NCBI GenBank assembly: GCA_035560415.1
Contig: DATMZG010000081.1
Location: forward strand, 1 to 19,388
Reading direction: 5' to 3'
DNA length: 19,388 nucleotides
From: DATMXT01 sp035560415
GTDB taxonomy: Bacteria; Bacillota; Clostridia; Oscillospirales; Feifaniaceae
In this document: positions 1 through 6,731 of the stretch, piece by piece
Position numbering within the stretch: the stretch's first letter is position 1
Layout of the letters: every line of letters starts with the position of its first letter
Notes under the pieces: generated by a model
Databases searched by the model: none
Told to the model about the DNA's origin: nothing
The model's input: the letters and a program-made list of their open reading frames with translations, nothing else
Translations under genes and position numbers: made by a program

Positions 1-79
1 GTATATAACAATCATTACAATTTGTAAAGGGGAAAAACTGCATCAAAATCTACTAATAAAGTATACAACAATTTGTCAG

Positions 80-139
80 GTTGAGACAGCGGCGGCAAAT
101 GCCCCTGCGGTTGGGGCGCGTCTCGACTTACAGGCGCCC
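80..139. other. foldable intergenic element, function unknown
   Basis: No gene is visible in 1-210. Bases 80-87 can pair with 120-127 (8 pairs, one G-U) around an inner hairpin 101-105/113-117 (GCCCC/GGGGC). Bases 114-119 (GGGCGC) can alternatively pair with 134-139 (GCGCCC), so two folds exclude each other. To the left, GTATA(T/C)AACAA occurs at 1-11 and again at 61-71, and TTACAA-T-TTGTAA at 15-27 is an inverted repeat. No T-run follows on either strand, so it is not an obvious terminator. It could belong to a gene outside the window. Confidence 0.3.
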
Positions 140-140
140 T

Positions 141-180
141 AAACATCAAAATGCCCGCGGGTCGTGACCCGTGGGCATTT
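141..180 (-). terminator. intrinsic terminator of the AI-2E family gene
   Basis: Bases 149-163 and 166-180 form a near-perfect stem (15 positions, one wobble; the real loop is probably CGTG). On the minus strand it is followed by TTTTGATGTTT. It lies 30 bases past the stop codon of the minus-strand gene, the usual place for a rho-independent terminator. Confidence 0.8.
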
Positions 181-210
181 AAGACAAGCTGTGCTCATTG
201 CCGGTCAATG

Positions 211-1314
211 TCAGTTTGCGGTCTTCCAAAGCCTGATATAGCCGTTTTCCTGCATGTGTTTGACCACGATGAGCAGGATTGGCATCATGAACATTCCAAT
301 GACGCCGAAAAACCGCAAGCCGCAGTAAATGGCGAGCAGGGAGGCGACCGGGCTCAGGCCGGTGGTGCTTCCGATGACCTTCGGCTCAACGATCTGCCGC
401 ACGGAGGTCACGATGAGATAGAGGATGATAAGCCCTAAGGCCAGCCCGTAATTTGAGAAAATCAGGGCCATGATGGCCCACGGGATGAGAATGCCGCCGC
501 TCCCGAAGAGGGGGAGAATGTCAAACAGCGCAATGAGGACCGCGAGCAGCAGGGCGTTTTTGATGCCGAGCAGCATGAAGCCGATGTTGAGCTCTACGAA
601 AGTACAAAAGCAGATGATCATGTATGCCCGCAGAAAGCGCAGAATGGTCAGCTTGAAAAACTGTTTTGTGTCGAGCGCAACGGCGTAGAGATTTGCCGGC
701 AGCTGAAGCGAAATGAACCGGCGCACGTCGTCATAGTCGGTGGAGATGAGAATGGAGGCCGCGATGGTCACGATTGCCGCCACAAAAATGCTGGGCAGCT
801 TGGAGGCAGCCCCCGTGACGAATGTGAGGAAGGGTACGGTCAAATCCCCGACGACGGCGAGCAGCGAATCGGTCAGCTTTGCCACGGCGTTTTCCACATA
901 GTCGGCGGCGTAGGGCGGCAGCAGCGTAAAGAGGTCGGTCAGCCGGGTCGTGTAAATGGACACCTGATAGGAAATCTGCTCATAGAGGGTCGGCCAGTAT
1001 TCCGTCAGCGCCTTGACCTGCTGGGCAAGCCCGCTGATGATGACAACCGAAAGCCAGCCCACCGCAAAGAAGACAAAGAGGACCGAAATGACCGAGGCGA
1101 TGCCGTGCGGAATGTGCAGTCTTCTCACGAAAAAGGTGATGATGGGCTGGGCAATGGCCGAGACCATGAGCGCCAGAATAAAGGGCATGGCCATGCTGAG
1201 CCCGTACTTGAAAACAAGGTACGCGAGGGAGAAGAGCGAGGCGATATAGGCCAAATTGATGAGGAACCGCGCCCGTCTTGCCGTTGCGTCGTCCAAGTTT
1301 ATACCCCCGTTCAT
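211..1314 (-). CDS. AI-2E family transporter / YtvI-like membrane protein
   Basis: A polytopic membrane protein of 367 residues, close to the usual length of the AI-2E exporter superfamily (PF01594). Two hydrophobic segments lie near residues 15-60, another pair near 70-95, then a long soluble-looking loop (about 100-160) and a C-terminal block of membrane helices. The C-terminal part carries the family hallmark GLSPVASLLAIYCGLRFFG and a preceding proline- and glycine-rich stretch (LFDILPLFGSGGILIPWA). In spore formers similar proteins are annotated YtvI (sporulation membrane protein); others export autoinducer-2 or act in ion/osmotic stress, so the substrate is not determined. The ATG at 1314 has no convincing ribosome site; a TTG at 1296 lies 7 bases after GGGGG and may be the true start (LDDATARR). 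It is divergent from the ACT-protein gene. Confidence 0.85.
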   Translation of the reverse strand: MNGGINLDDATARRARFLINLAYIASLFSLAYLVFKYGLSMAMPFILALMVSAIAQPIITFFVRRLHIPHGIASVISVLFVFFAVGWLSVVIISGLAQQVKALTEYWPTLYEQISYQVSIYTTRLTDLFTLLPPYAADYVENAVAKLTDSLLAVVGDLTVPFLTFVTGAASKLPSIFVAAIVTIAASILISTDYDDVRRFISLQLPANLYAVALDTKQFFKLTILRFLRAYMIICFCTFVELNIGFMLLGIKNALLLAVLIALFDILPLFGSGGILIPWAIMALIFSNYGLALGLIILYLIVTSVRQIVEPKVIGSTTGLSPVASLLAIYCGLRFFGVIGMFMMPILLIVVKHMQENGYIRLWKTAN

Positions 1315-1391
1315 AAAGTTCTTGCATTTTCATATCGTTTGTGGTAAAGTTCACCCTGTACATACAAGTGTAGCTATAAGGGGGACTTGAA

Positions 1392-1829
1392 ATGCCAGGT
1401 GATTTTTATCTGATTGACGGTGCGGCGCTTCCCGAAGTGTTTCACAAAGTCCTGCAGGTCAAGGCGCTTCTGGCGTCCGGCGAGGCCAAGACGGTCAGCG
1501 AGGCCGTTGAGCAAGCCGGACTTTCGAGGAGCGCGTTTTACAAGTACAAGGACATGATTTACACCTTCCGCGACAAGTCCAAGGACCGGGTGGTCAGCCT
1601 CTCGTTTACGCTGCGGGACGAGCCGGGCGTCGTCTCGGGCATTCTGGCGGCAGTCGCGAAACGCGGCTGCAACATTCTCACGCTGCACCAGGGGCTTCCC
1701 TCCGGGAATGTGGCCATTTTCACGCTGTCGGTCGAGACTCAGAACAGCTCGGCCTCCAACGACGAGCTGGTCGCCGAGGTGACTTCGCTGCGCGGCGTCA
1801 TCGATGTGCGGGTGCTCGGCTCGGAGTAA
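1392..1829 (+). CDS. pheB: PheB-like ACT domain protein (UPF0735)
   Basis: A 145-residue protein with two parts: an N-terminal helical region with an HTH-like segment (residues 34-52, ending LSRSAFYKYKD) and a C-terminal ACT domain (about 68-143, starting VSLSFTLRDEPGVVSGIL). ACT domains bind amino acids. The order and the RSAFYKY signature match the PheB/UPF0735 family of Firmicutes, named for its place beside pheA in Bacillus; its biochemical role is not settled. The start follows AGGGGG with a 7-base gap. The gene is followed after 66 bases by thrB, an arrangement common in Clostridia, which suggests that it senses an amino acid of the aspartate or aromatic family and affects threonine synthesis. 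That role is inference. Confidence 0.88.
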   Translation: MPGDFYLIDGAALPEVFHKVLQVKALLASGEAKTVSEAVEQAGLSRSAFYKYKDMIYTFRDKSKDRVVSLSFTLRDEPGVVSGILAAVAKRGCNILTLHQGLPSGNVAIFTLSVETQNSSASNDELVAEVTSLRGVIDVRVLGSE

Positions 1830-1843
1830 ACCCGCACCATCAA

Positions 1844-1872
1844 TTTAGTCTACCATAATTCGGTAATATATA
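1844..1872 (+). promoter_or_regulatory. weak possible promoter upstream of thrB
   Basis: TTTAGT, 17 bases, TATATA, in the 66-base gap before thrB. The -35 matches the consensus at only three positions, so thrB may equally be read from upstream of pheB. Confidence 0.25.
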
Positions 1873-1895
1873 CAAGTCGAAAGGAAATTTCACCC

Positions 1896-2786
1896 ATGAA
1901 AAAACTGCGCGTACCGGCAACTACCGCCAATCTGGGCTCCGGATTTGACTCAATCGGCATCGCCTTAGCCCTTTACAACTATGTTGAATTCGAAGCGTAT
2001 GACCGGGTGCTTGTAGAGTCGGTCGACGAGATTCCGAAGGGAAACAGCAACCTCATCGTCTCCACCATTGCCCACACCTTTGCGCACGCGGGACGGCCTT
2101 TCAAAGGCGTGCACCTCATTCAGGAAAACAACGTGCCCATGTCGCGGGGGCTCGGCAGCTCCTCCACCTGCATCACCTCCGGCGTCACCATTGCCGACGA
2201 GCTGATGGGGAATGTCCTGTCGCTTTCGGACAAGCTCGACATCGCCGCCCTCATCGAGGGGCACCCGGACAATGTCGCGCCGGCACTCTTAGGCGGGTTT
2301 GTGGCCGCCGTCATCGACAATGGGCATGTCACTTATCACCAAAAGCCCTTAAGCCGGGACGAGCTCTGCTTTATCGTCGTCGTGCCGGACTTCCCGGTCA
2401 GCACCCACGAGGCCCGCGAGGCGCTGCCCAAGAGCTTTCCCATGGGGGACGCCGTGTTCAACCTGTCCCGCTCCTCACTGTGCACGGCCGCGTTTTTGAC
2501 CGGGAATTACAATTTGCTCAAAGTTGCAACCAAGGACAGGCTGCACCAGAAATACCGCCTGCAGCTCGTGCACGGCGGGGAGGAGATCATGGACAAGATG
2601 CTGGGCCTCGGCGCATTTTCCGCGACGGTCTCGGGCGCCGGCCCTTCGCTTTTAGCCATTGTGCCGGCCGCGGACAACGCCATATACACTGGGCTTGTCG
2701 GGTACATAGCAAGGGAATTTCCGGCATACCGCGTGCTTCGCCTCTATGCCGACAACCGCGGCGTCGCGGTGATGGAAGACGCATAA
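1896..2786 (+). CDS. thrB: homoserine kinase
   Basis: A GHMP-family kinase of 296 residues that phosphorylates homoserine with ATP to O-phosphohomoserine, the step before threonine synthase. The N-terminal VPATTANLGSGFDSIG (residues 6-21) is the substrate-side motif, PMSRGLGSSST (81-91) is the glycine/serine-rich phosphate-binding loop of GHMP kinases, EGHPDNVAPALLGG (121-134) is typical of homoserine kinases, and the C-terminal motif appears as SATVSGAGPSLLAI (242-255). Length and motif order are normal, with no sign of truncation. The start is preceded by GAAAGGA about 11 bases upstream. Homoserine dehydrogenase and threonine synthase are not in the window, so the pathway genes are split in this genome or lie beyond it. 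Confidence 0.96.
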   Translation: MKKLRVPATTANLGSGFDSIGIALALYNYVEFEAYDRVLVESVDEIPKGNSNLIVSTIAHTFAHAGRPFKGVHLIQENNVPMSRGLGSSSTCITSGVTIADELMGNVLSLSDKLDIAALIEGHPDNVAPALLGGFVAAVIDNGHVTYHQKPLSRDELCFIVVVPDFPVSTHEAREALPKSFPMGDAVFNLSRSSLCTAAFLTGNYNLLKVATKDRLHQKYRLQLVHGGEEIMDKMLGLGAFSATVSGAGPSLLAIVPAADNAIYTGLVGYIAREFPAYRVLRLYADNRGVAVMEDA

Positions 2787-2838
2787 CAGGCAAATACACA
2801 ATAAAACAACTGAAAATTAGCACATTTTCACCAAAATC

Positions 2839-2902
2839 AATTCAGCGCTGTCCGGCTTGTTTGTCGCATATTTTTCGACAAACCGGTTGACAGCGCTGAA
2901 TT
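2839..2902. repeat. long inverted repeat downstream of thrB, overlapping a promoter -35
   Basis: Bases 2839-2852 pair perfectly with 2889-2902 (14 pairs, AATTCAGCGCTGTC); after an internal loop, 2859-2866 pairs with 2876-2883 (8 pairs, GTTTGTCG), closing a 9-base loop CATATTTTT. It may end thrB transcription, but there is only a short T-tract after it. The right arm contains the TTGACA of the next promoter, so it could also be a binding site. Confidence 0.7.
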
Positions 2903-2915
2903 TCGTCTGTATAAT
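2887..2915 (+). promoter_or_regulatory. perfect consensus sigma-A promoter of the TrpXYZ-type operon
   Basis: TTGACA (2887-2892), a 17-base spacer, TATAAT (2910-2915): both hexamers are exact consensus with optimal spacing. Transcription would start near 2922, giving a leader of about 360 nt before the first gene. A promoter this strong before a long leader with a terminator suggests that control is mainly by termination in the leader. Confidence 0.85.
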
Positions 2916-2921
2916 TTTGTA

Positions 2922-3060
2922 CAATACACACTCATGCCTATCAGTAGAGGTGTGGACAAAATTTGGCACAGAGCCACTCTGGGCCGCAAAGGGGGCAAGG
3001 AAGGCTTTCTATTATTATCTCACAATCACACAGCGGAAAGCTTCCTGCTTCCGCAATAAA
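2922..3060 (+). promoter_or_regulatory. upstream half of the structured leader, alternative hairpins
   Basis: Within the 5' part of the leader, CAGAG/CTCTG (2969-2973/2977-2981) makes a small hairpin. Bases 3033-3041 and 3047-3054 (GCGGAAAGC/GCTTCCGC, one bulge) make another. The second competes with a longer-range pairing of AGGAAGGCTTTC (2998-3009) with GAAAGCTTCCT (3036-3046, one bulge). No convincing reading frame is present. The T-box consensus is absent downstream, so this is not a recognisable T-box stem I. Confidence 0.4.
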
Positions 3061-3081
3061 TTGTTGATAGACGCCGGGTAA

Positions 3082-3197
3082 GGTGTTGGCGCGTGTGGCT
3101 TTACGACCCACACGGGACCGTCACCTGACCCGCCTGGTTCGGCTACCCTAAAAAGGGTGTGAACCGAAGCTGAGATGGTGACGGAAAGGCCAGCCCC
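3082..3197 (+). promoter_or_regulatory. candidate orphan riboswitch-like three-way junction
   Basis: A compact fold is directly visible. P1 is 3082-3090 with 3189-3197 (GGTGTTGGC/GCCAGCCCC, one mismatch, one wobble). P2 is 3092-3098 with 3108-3114 (CGTGTGG/CCACACG). P3 is 3118-3125 with 3177-3184 (CCGTCACC/GGTGACGG, perfect), which carries an asymmetric internal loop and an apical arm 3136-3140/3161-3165 and 3145-3148/3155-3158 capped by TAAAAA. The last four bases of P1 are also the first bases of the terminator stem that follows, so P1 and full terminator formation compete. This is the usual architecture of a termination-controlling riboswitch. The purine-rich unpaired segments (GACCCGCCT and GAAGCTGAGAT) could form a ligand pocket. 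I could not assign it to any class I know, and the ligand is unknown. Confidence 0.55.
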
Positions 3198-3240
3198 CTC
3201 TCTCGCATTTGAATGCGAGAGTGGGGGTTTTGTGTTTTTT
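3194..3240 (+). terminator. intrinsic terminator in the leader of the TrpXYZ-type operon
   Basis: CCCCC-T-CTCTCGCATT (3194-3209) pairs with AATGCGAGAG-T-GGGGG (3212-3227) with one T-T mismatch, followed by TTTTGTGTTTTTT. It lies before the first gene of the operon, 330 nt into the transcript and 42 bases before the start codon, so it must act as an attenuator and not as an operon end. Confidence 0.9.
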
Positions 3241-3281
3241 CGCAACTATATACATTTTATCATTCAGGGAGGAAGACACAG

Positions 3282-4301
3282 ATGAAACACCACAGGCGCG
3301 CACTATCCATCATTTTGGCGGCACTCATGGCGCTCACCCTCTTCTCCGGCTGCGCAAAACAGGAAGAGCCGGCAGGGCAGCCGGAAGTACCCTCCACCCC
3401 GGAAAAGGTCTATACCATCGGCGTCATTCAGTACGCCGAGCATCCCGCGCTTGACGCCGCCTGCCAGGGCTTTTATGATGGCCTTGCCGCCGCCGGATAT
3501 GTGGCAGACGAGGGCGTGACCTACGACTTCCAGAACGCGCAGGGCGACCCCAATAACCTCATGACCATCGGCCAGCGCTTTGTGGCCGCCAACGTCGACA
3601 TGATTCTCGCCATTGCGACCCCCGCCGCGCAGGCCGTCGCCTCGCAGACCACGGACATCCCGATTGTCGTCACCGCCGTCACCGACCTTGTCGACGCAAA
3701 GCTCGTCGCCAGCAACGAGGCGCCGGGCGGAAACGTCACCGGCACGACCGACCTGAACCCCGTCGACCAGCAGATTGAACTGATGCTTAAACTCGACCCC
3801 GAAGTCAAGACCATCGGCGTGCTCTACACCTCCAACGAGGACAACTCCATTCTTCAGGCCAATATGGTCAAGGCATACTGCGAGACCCTCGGCATTGAAG
3901 TCGTCGAAGGCACCGTGACCTCCGGCAACGACGTGCAGCAGGTCGCCCAGTCTCTGACCGGCAAGATCGACGGGCTCTATGTCCCGACCGACAACATCAT
4001 CGCCACCGCCATGCCGATTGTCGGCGAGATCATGAAGGAAGCCAAAATCCCGGTCATCTGCGGCGAGTCCAACATGGTTGAAAGCGGCGGGCTTGCGACG
4101 CTCGGAATCAATTACTACAACCTCGGATACCAGACCGGCGAAATGGCCGCCCGCATCCTGAACGGCGAAGCCGCGCCCGCCGAAATGCCGGTCGAGTCCC
4201 AGAAAGATTTCGACTACGCCATCAACGGCACCGTCGCCGAAGCCATCGGCGTTGCGATTCCGGAGGAACTCAAGGAATTTGTCATCTACCCGGAAAACTG
4301 A
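3282..4301 (+). CDS. ABC transporter substrate-binding lipoprotein (TrpX-type, PF04392)
   Basis: A 339-residue lipoprotein. The signal peptide MKHHRRALSIILAALMALTL leads to the lipobox FSGC with the lipidated Cys at residue 24. The mature part starts after a Pro/Glu-rich linker with YTIGVIQYAEHPALDAACQG, the signature of the ABC_sub_bind family (TrpX-like; periplasmic-binding fold with two alternating alpha/beta lobes). The start at 3282 is chosen over an in-frame upstream ATG (3213) because GGGAGGAAG lies just before it, the signal peptide begins there, and 3213 falls inside the terminator stem. Streptococcal relatives (TrpX) are linked to tryptophan, but members are often of unknown ligand. 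It is the first gene of an importer with the permease and ATPase that follow, and sits behind the structured leader. Confidence 0.92.
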   Translation: MKHHRRALSIILAALMALTLFSGCAKQEEPAGQPEVPSTPEKVYTIGVIQYAEHPALDAACQGFYDGLAAAGYVADEGVTYDFQNAQGDPNNLMTIGQRFVAANVDMILAIATPAAQAVASQTTDIPIVVTAVTDLVDAKLVASNEAPGGNVTGTTDLNPVDQQIELMLKLDPEVKTIGVLYTSNEDNSILQANMVKAYCETLGIEVVEGTVTSGNDVQQVAQSLTGKIDGLYVPTDNIIATAMPIVGEIMKEAKIPVICGESNMVESGGLATLGINYYNLGYQTGEMAARILNGEAAPAEMPVESQKDFDYAINGTVAEAIGVAIPEELKEFVIYPEN

Positions 4302-4337
4302 CCGAAACGACGCAAACCGGAAGGGGACAATTTTCTG

Positions 4338-5255
4338 ATGGGCATTACCTACATTGCCGATATCGGTCTCGGAGCGCTTTCGCTCGGGCTGCTGTGGGGC
4401 ATTATGACAATCGGCGTCTTCATCACTTACCGCGTGCTCGACTATGCGGACCTCACGGTTGAGGGCAGCATCACGACCGGGGCCTCGGTCGCGGCCTCGC
4501 TCATGGTGAGCGGGGTCTCTCCGGTCACGGCCACAGCCGCCGCCATGTGCGCCGGCATGTGCGCGGGCCTTGTCACGGGACTGCTGCACACCAAGCTGAA
4601 AATCCCGGGGCTGCTGTCCGGCATTCTCTCCATGATCGCGCTCTATTCCATCAACATCCGCATCATGGGCAAGGCCACCATCTCGCTGCTGCGCATGAAG
4701 ACGCTGTTTTCCGGCACTGAGGCGCGGCTTTCGGCGACCTCAAACCCCCGCGAATTTGCGGTCATCGCCATCGGGCTTGCGCTGGTGGTGGTCGTCGTCG
4801 CCGCGCTGTGCTGGTTTTTCTCGACTGAGCTCGGGTGCGCCATACGGGCGACCGGCATCAACAAAAACATGGTGCGCTCGCAGGGCATCCACACCGACAA
4901 CATGATCATCCTGGGGCTCGTGCTCTCCAACGCGCTTGTGGCCTTGTCCGGCGCCCTCATCGCCCAGAACCAGCGGTTTTCCGACATCCAGATGGGCACC
5001 GGAACCATCGTCATCGGGCTGGCGTCGGTCATCATCGGCGAAGTGCTGTTCGGCACAAAGAGCTTTTTCCGGCACCTCGTTTCACTGGTGCTGGGCGCCA
5101 TCGCCTACCGCGTCATCATCACGATTGTGCTGGAGCTCGGCATGCAGCCGACCGACCTCAAGCTCTTTACGGCGCTGACTGTCGCTTTGGCGCTGTCGCT
5201 GCCGGAGCTGAAAAACCGACTTGCAAGGAGAAGGGAGAGGAAGGCGCGATGCTGA
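4338..5255 (+). CDS. ABC transporter permease (TrpY-type)
   Basis: A very hydrophobic 305-residue protein with repeated membrane segments (starting GLGALSLGLLWGIMTIGVFI) and the early cytoplasmic motif YRVLDYADLTVEGSITTGA, which is characteristic of permeases paired with PF04392 binding proteins (BPD_transp_2 group, related to LivH/RbsC). A later segment STELGCAIRATGINKNMVRSQG probably contacts the ATPase. The C-terminal tail is basic (RLARRRERKARC) and cytoplasmic. The start follows GGAAGGGG, 36 bases after the stop of the binding protein. Its last codons overlap the start of the ATPase (ATGCTGA), so the two are translationally coupled. As a single permease gene it would act as a homodimer. 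Confidence 0.92.
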   Translation: MGITYIADIGLGALSLGLLWGIMTIGVFITYRVLDYADLTVEGSITTGASVAASLMVSGVSPVTATAAAMCAGMCAGLVTGLLHTKLKIPGLLSGILSMIALYSINIRIMGKATISLLRMKTLFSGTEARLSATSNPREFAVIAIGLALVVVVVAALCWFFSTELGCAIRATGINKNMVRSQGIHTDNMIILGLVLSNALVALSGALIAQNQRFSDIQMGTGTIVIGLASVIIGEVLFGTKSFFRHLVSLVLGAIAYRVIITIVLELGMQPTDLKLFTALTVALALSLPELKNRLARRRERKARC

Positions 5256-6049
5256 CCGTCACAAACATCTCAAAGACTTTCAACAAGGGCACCGTCAATG
5301 AGAAGACGGCCATCGACCACGTGTCGCTGACGCTCGCGGCGGGGGAGTACGTCACCCTCATCGGGGGCAACGGCGCCGGAAAGTCCACGCTGCTCAGCTG
5401 CATCGCCGGCGTCTACGGCGTCGACGGCGGAAAAATCAACATCGACGGCAGCGACGTCACCAAAATGGCGGAGCACGAAAGAGCCTATCTTCTGGGACGG
5501 GTCTTTCAGGACCCCATGATGGGGACTGCCGCCGGCATGAGCATTGAGGAGAACCTGGCCCTTGCCCACAGGCGGGGAGCGCGGCGCACGCTGCGCCGCG
5601 GCATCACAAAAGAGGAGCGGGAGCTCTTTAAGAAGGAGCTTGCGACGCTTGAGCTCGGGCTTGAGGAGCGCATGACCGGCAAGGTGGGGCTGCTGTCCGG
5701 CGGACAGCGGCAGGCGCTGACGCTGCTCATGGCCAACATCCGCCAGCCAAAGCTGCTGCTCTTAGACGAGCACACCGCGGCCTTGGACCCCAAAACCGCC
5801 ATGAAAGTGCTGGAGCTCTCGGACAAGGTCATTGAGGAAAACGGGCTGACGGCAATGATGGTAACCCACAACATGCGGGCCGCAATCAAACACGGCAACC
5901 GCATGATCATGATGGCAAACGGCAAAATCATCCTCGACGTGCGCGGCGAGGAGAAGCAGAGCCTGACAGTAGAAGACTTGATGGTGCGCTTCCACGACGC
6001 CGCGGGCTCGGAGGAGGAGATCAGCGACAGAATGGTTTTGTCGTCCTGA
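5249..6049 (+). CDS. ABC transporter ATP-binding protein (TrpZ-type)
   Basis: A 266-residue ATPase that powers the importer. Walker A is GGNGAGKST (39-47), the Q-loop glutamine is near 87 (RVFQDPMMGTAAGMSIEEN), the signature is LSGGQ (149-153), Walker B is LLLLDEH (169-175) followed by TAALDP, and the H-loop is VTHNM (His207). DEH in place of the usual DEP is as I recall it in this subfamily. The reading frame is open far upstream, but the start at 5249 is supported by GGGAGAGGAAGG just before it and by the homologous start MLTVTNISKTF. It overlaps the permease stop by 7 bases. A strong terminator follows within 10 bases, so this gene ends the operon. Confidence 0.94.
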   Translation: MLTVTNISKTFNKGTVNEKTAIDHVSLTLAAGEYVTLIGGNGAGKSTLLSCIAGVYGVDGGKINIDGSDVTKMAEHERAYLLGRVFQDPMMGTAAGMSIEENLALAHRRGARRTLRRGITKEERELFKKELATLELGLEERMTGKVGLLSGGQRQALTLLMANIRQPKLLLLDEHTAALDPKTAMKVLELSDKVIEENGLTAMMVTHNMRAAIKHGNRMIMMANGKIILDVRGEEKQSLTVEDLMVRFHDAAGSEEEISDRMVLSS

Positions 6050-6057
6050 CAAGAGCT

Positions 6058-6090
6058 AAAAAAGCCGGTGCGAAAGCGCCGGCTTTTTTG
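6058..6090 (+). terminator. intrinsic terminator of the TrpXYZ-type operon
   Basis: A 14-pair stem (AAAAAAGCCGGTGC/GCGCCGGCTTTTTT, one wobble) closed by a GAAA tetraloop and ending in six T. It begins 9 bases after the ATPase stop. The A-tract on the 5' side could make it work in both directions. Confidence 0.92.
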
Positions 6091-6119
6091 TTGCCCTGCG
6101 GCGCAGTGAATGGTATAAT
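6091..6119 (+). promoter_or_regulatory. promoter of the Nudix gene
   Basis: TTGCCC, 17 bases, TATAAT with an extended -10 (TGG just before it). It begins directly after the preceding terminator, and the start codon at 6139 is only 20 bases past the -10, so the leader is very short. Confidence 0.65.
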
Positions 6120-6138
6120 CACTTTCGAGGTGTAAAAA

Positions 6139-6531
6139 ATGACCGATGTCGTGGCCGCCCTCATTTGGGAGGGCGAAAAATTTATGATTTGCCAGCGCCC
6201 CGCCCATAAGGCCAGAGGGCTGCTGTGGGAATTTGCCGGCGGAAAAGTCGAGGCGGGGGAGACGCCGCAGCAGGCGCTAATAAGAGAGTGCCGGGAGGAG
6301 CTCGGCGTCGCGGTCACGGTGGGGGAGCTATTTATGATGGTTATCCACGAGTACCCCGACCTCACGGTGCGGCTGGCGCTCTACAACGCCGCCATTGCGT
6401 GCGGCACCCCGAAAAAAATTGAGCACAGCGACATCCGCTGGATTACGGTGGGGGAAATCGAAGAGTATGCCTTTTGCCCGGCGGATGAGGAGATTTTAAC
6501 TGAGATGAAAAAGCGGGCGGGGCTGAGGTAA
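6139..6531 (+). CDS. MutT-like Nudix hydrolase (probable 8-oxo-dGTP diphosphatase)
   Basis: A 130-residue single-domain Nudix protein. The Nudix box GX5EX7REUXEEXGU is complete: Gly35, Glu41, Arg49-Glu50, Glu53-Glu54 and Gly56, with Cys at the hydrophobic position 51. LLWEFAGGKVE before the box is typical of the MutT group, which cleaves 8-oxo-dGTP to the monophosphate and so prevents A-to-C/G-to-T mutations. Length matches MutT (about 130). The start has GAGG 8 bases upstream. It appears to be a one-gene unit between two transporter operons. Other Nudix substrates (CTP, other oxidised nucleotides) remain possible. Confidence 0.9.
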   Translation: MTDVVAALIWEGEKFMICQRPAHKARGLLWEFAGGKVEAGETPQQALIRECREELGVAVTVGELFMMVIHEYPDLTVRLALYNAAIACGTPKKIEHSDIRWITVGEIEEYAFCPADEEILTEMKKRAGLR

Positions 6532-6547
6532 AACAAGTCTATTTTAT

Positions 6548-6556
6548 TGATATAAT
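6548..6556 (+). promoter_or_regulatory. possible second, extended -10 promoter upstream of liv operon
   Basis: TGATATAAT fits an extended -10 element but has no -35 match at the right distance. The AT-rich gap 6532-6645 otherwise shows no gene. Confidence 0.25.
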
Positions 6557-6600
6557 CCGACAAAATCCTGCAATAATTTTTTGTATACGTGATAATTATG

Positions 6601-6613
6601 TGATTAATAATCA
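6601..6613. promoter_or_regulatory. possible operator palindrome before the liv promoter
   Basis: TGATTA-A-TAATCA is a perfect inverted repeat ending 9 bases upstream of the -35 of the liv promoter. The position suits an activator or repressor, but the region is AT-rich and the match could be chance. Confidence 0.3.
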
Positions 6614-6622
6614 ATGAAACAG

Positions 6623-6651
6623 TTGCTATTGGAAAAGAAATGCGGTATAAT
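6623..6651 (+). promoter_or_regulatory. promoter of the liv operon
   Basis: TTGCTA, 17 bases, TATAAT. The predicted transcript starts near 6658, giving a leader of about 75 nt before the TTG start of the binding protein. Confidence 0.7.
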
Positions 6652-6731
6652 CTTGAACAGATTGCGGAATACAAGTGTCCGCGCTGTGTGGATACATTCG
6701 GCAGTCAAACAATTATTGGGAGGAAGTTACT

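Noticed and set aside
980..1363. 127-codon minus-strand open frame overlapping the start of the AI-2E family gene
   Set aside because: It is in another frame of a clear membrane protein gene and lacks any family signal; only its first codons extend beyond that gene.
2857..3081. 74-codon open frame in the leader
   Set aside because: It begins upstream of the promoter, inside the inverted repeat, has no ribosome site, and its sequence shows no recognisable protein feature.
3151..3170. AGGGTGTGAACCG resembles the T-box sequence (AGGGTGGNACCGCG)
   Set aside because: The essential TGGN bulge is absent, and these bases are used in the apical arm of a different, well-formed stem.
3118..3197. GCTGAGAT and ACCTGA resemble parts of the TPP riboswitch
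   Set aside because: The order is reversed relative to a real TPP element, and the pyrophosphate-side core (CTGGATAATGCCAG type) is missing.
3303..4589. 428-codon minus-strand open frame opposite the binding protein and permease
   Set aside because: It is rich in Gly/Asp/Val/His in a pattern typical of antisense frames of GC-rich genes, and the plus-strand genes are unambiguous.
4835..5248. Upstream extension of the TrpZ-type ATPase frame
   Set aside because: This part is Arg/His-rich out-of-frame sequence of the permease; the ATPase starts at 5249 behind a good ribosome site.
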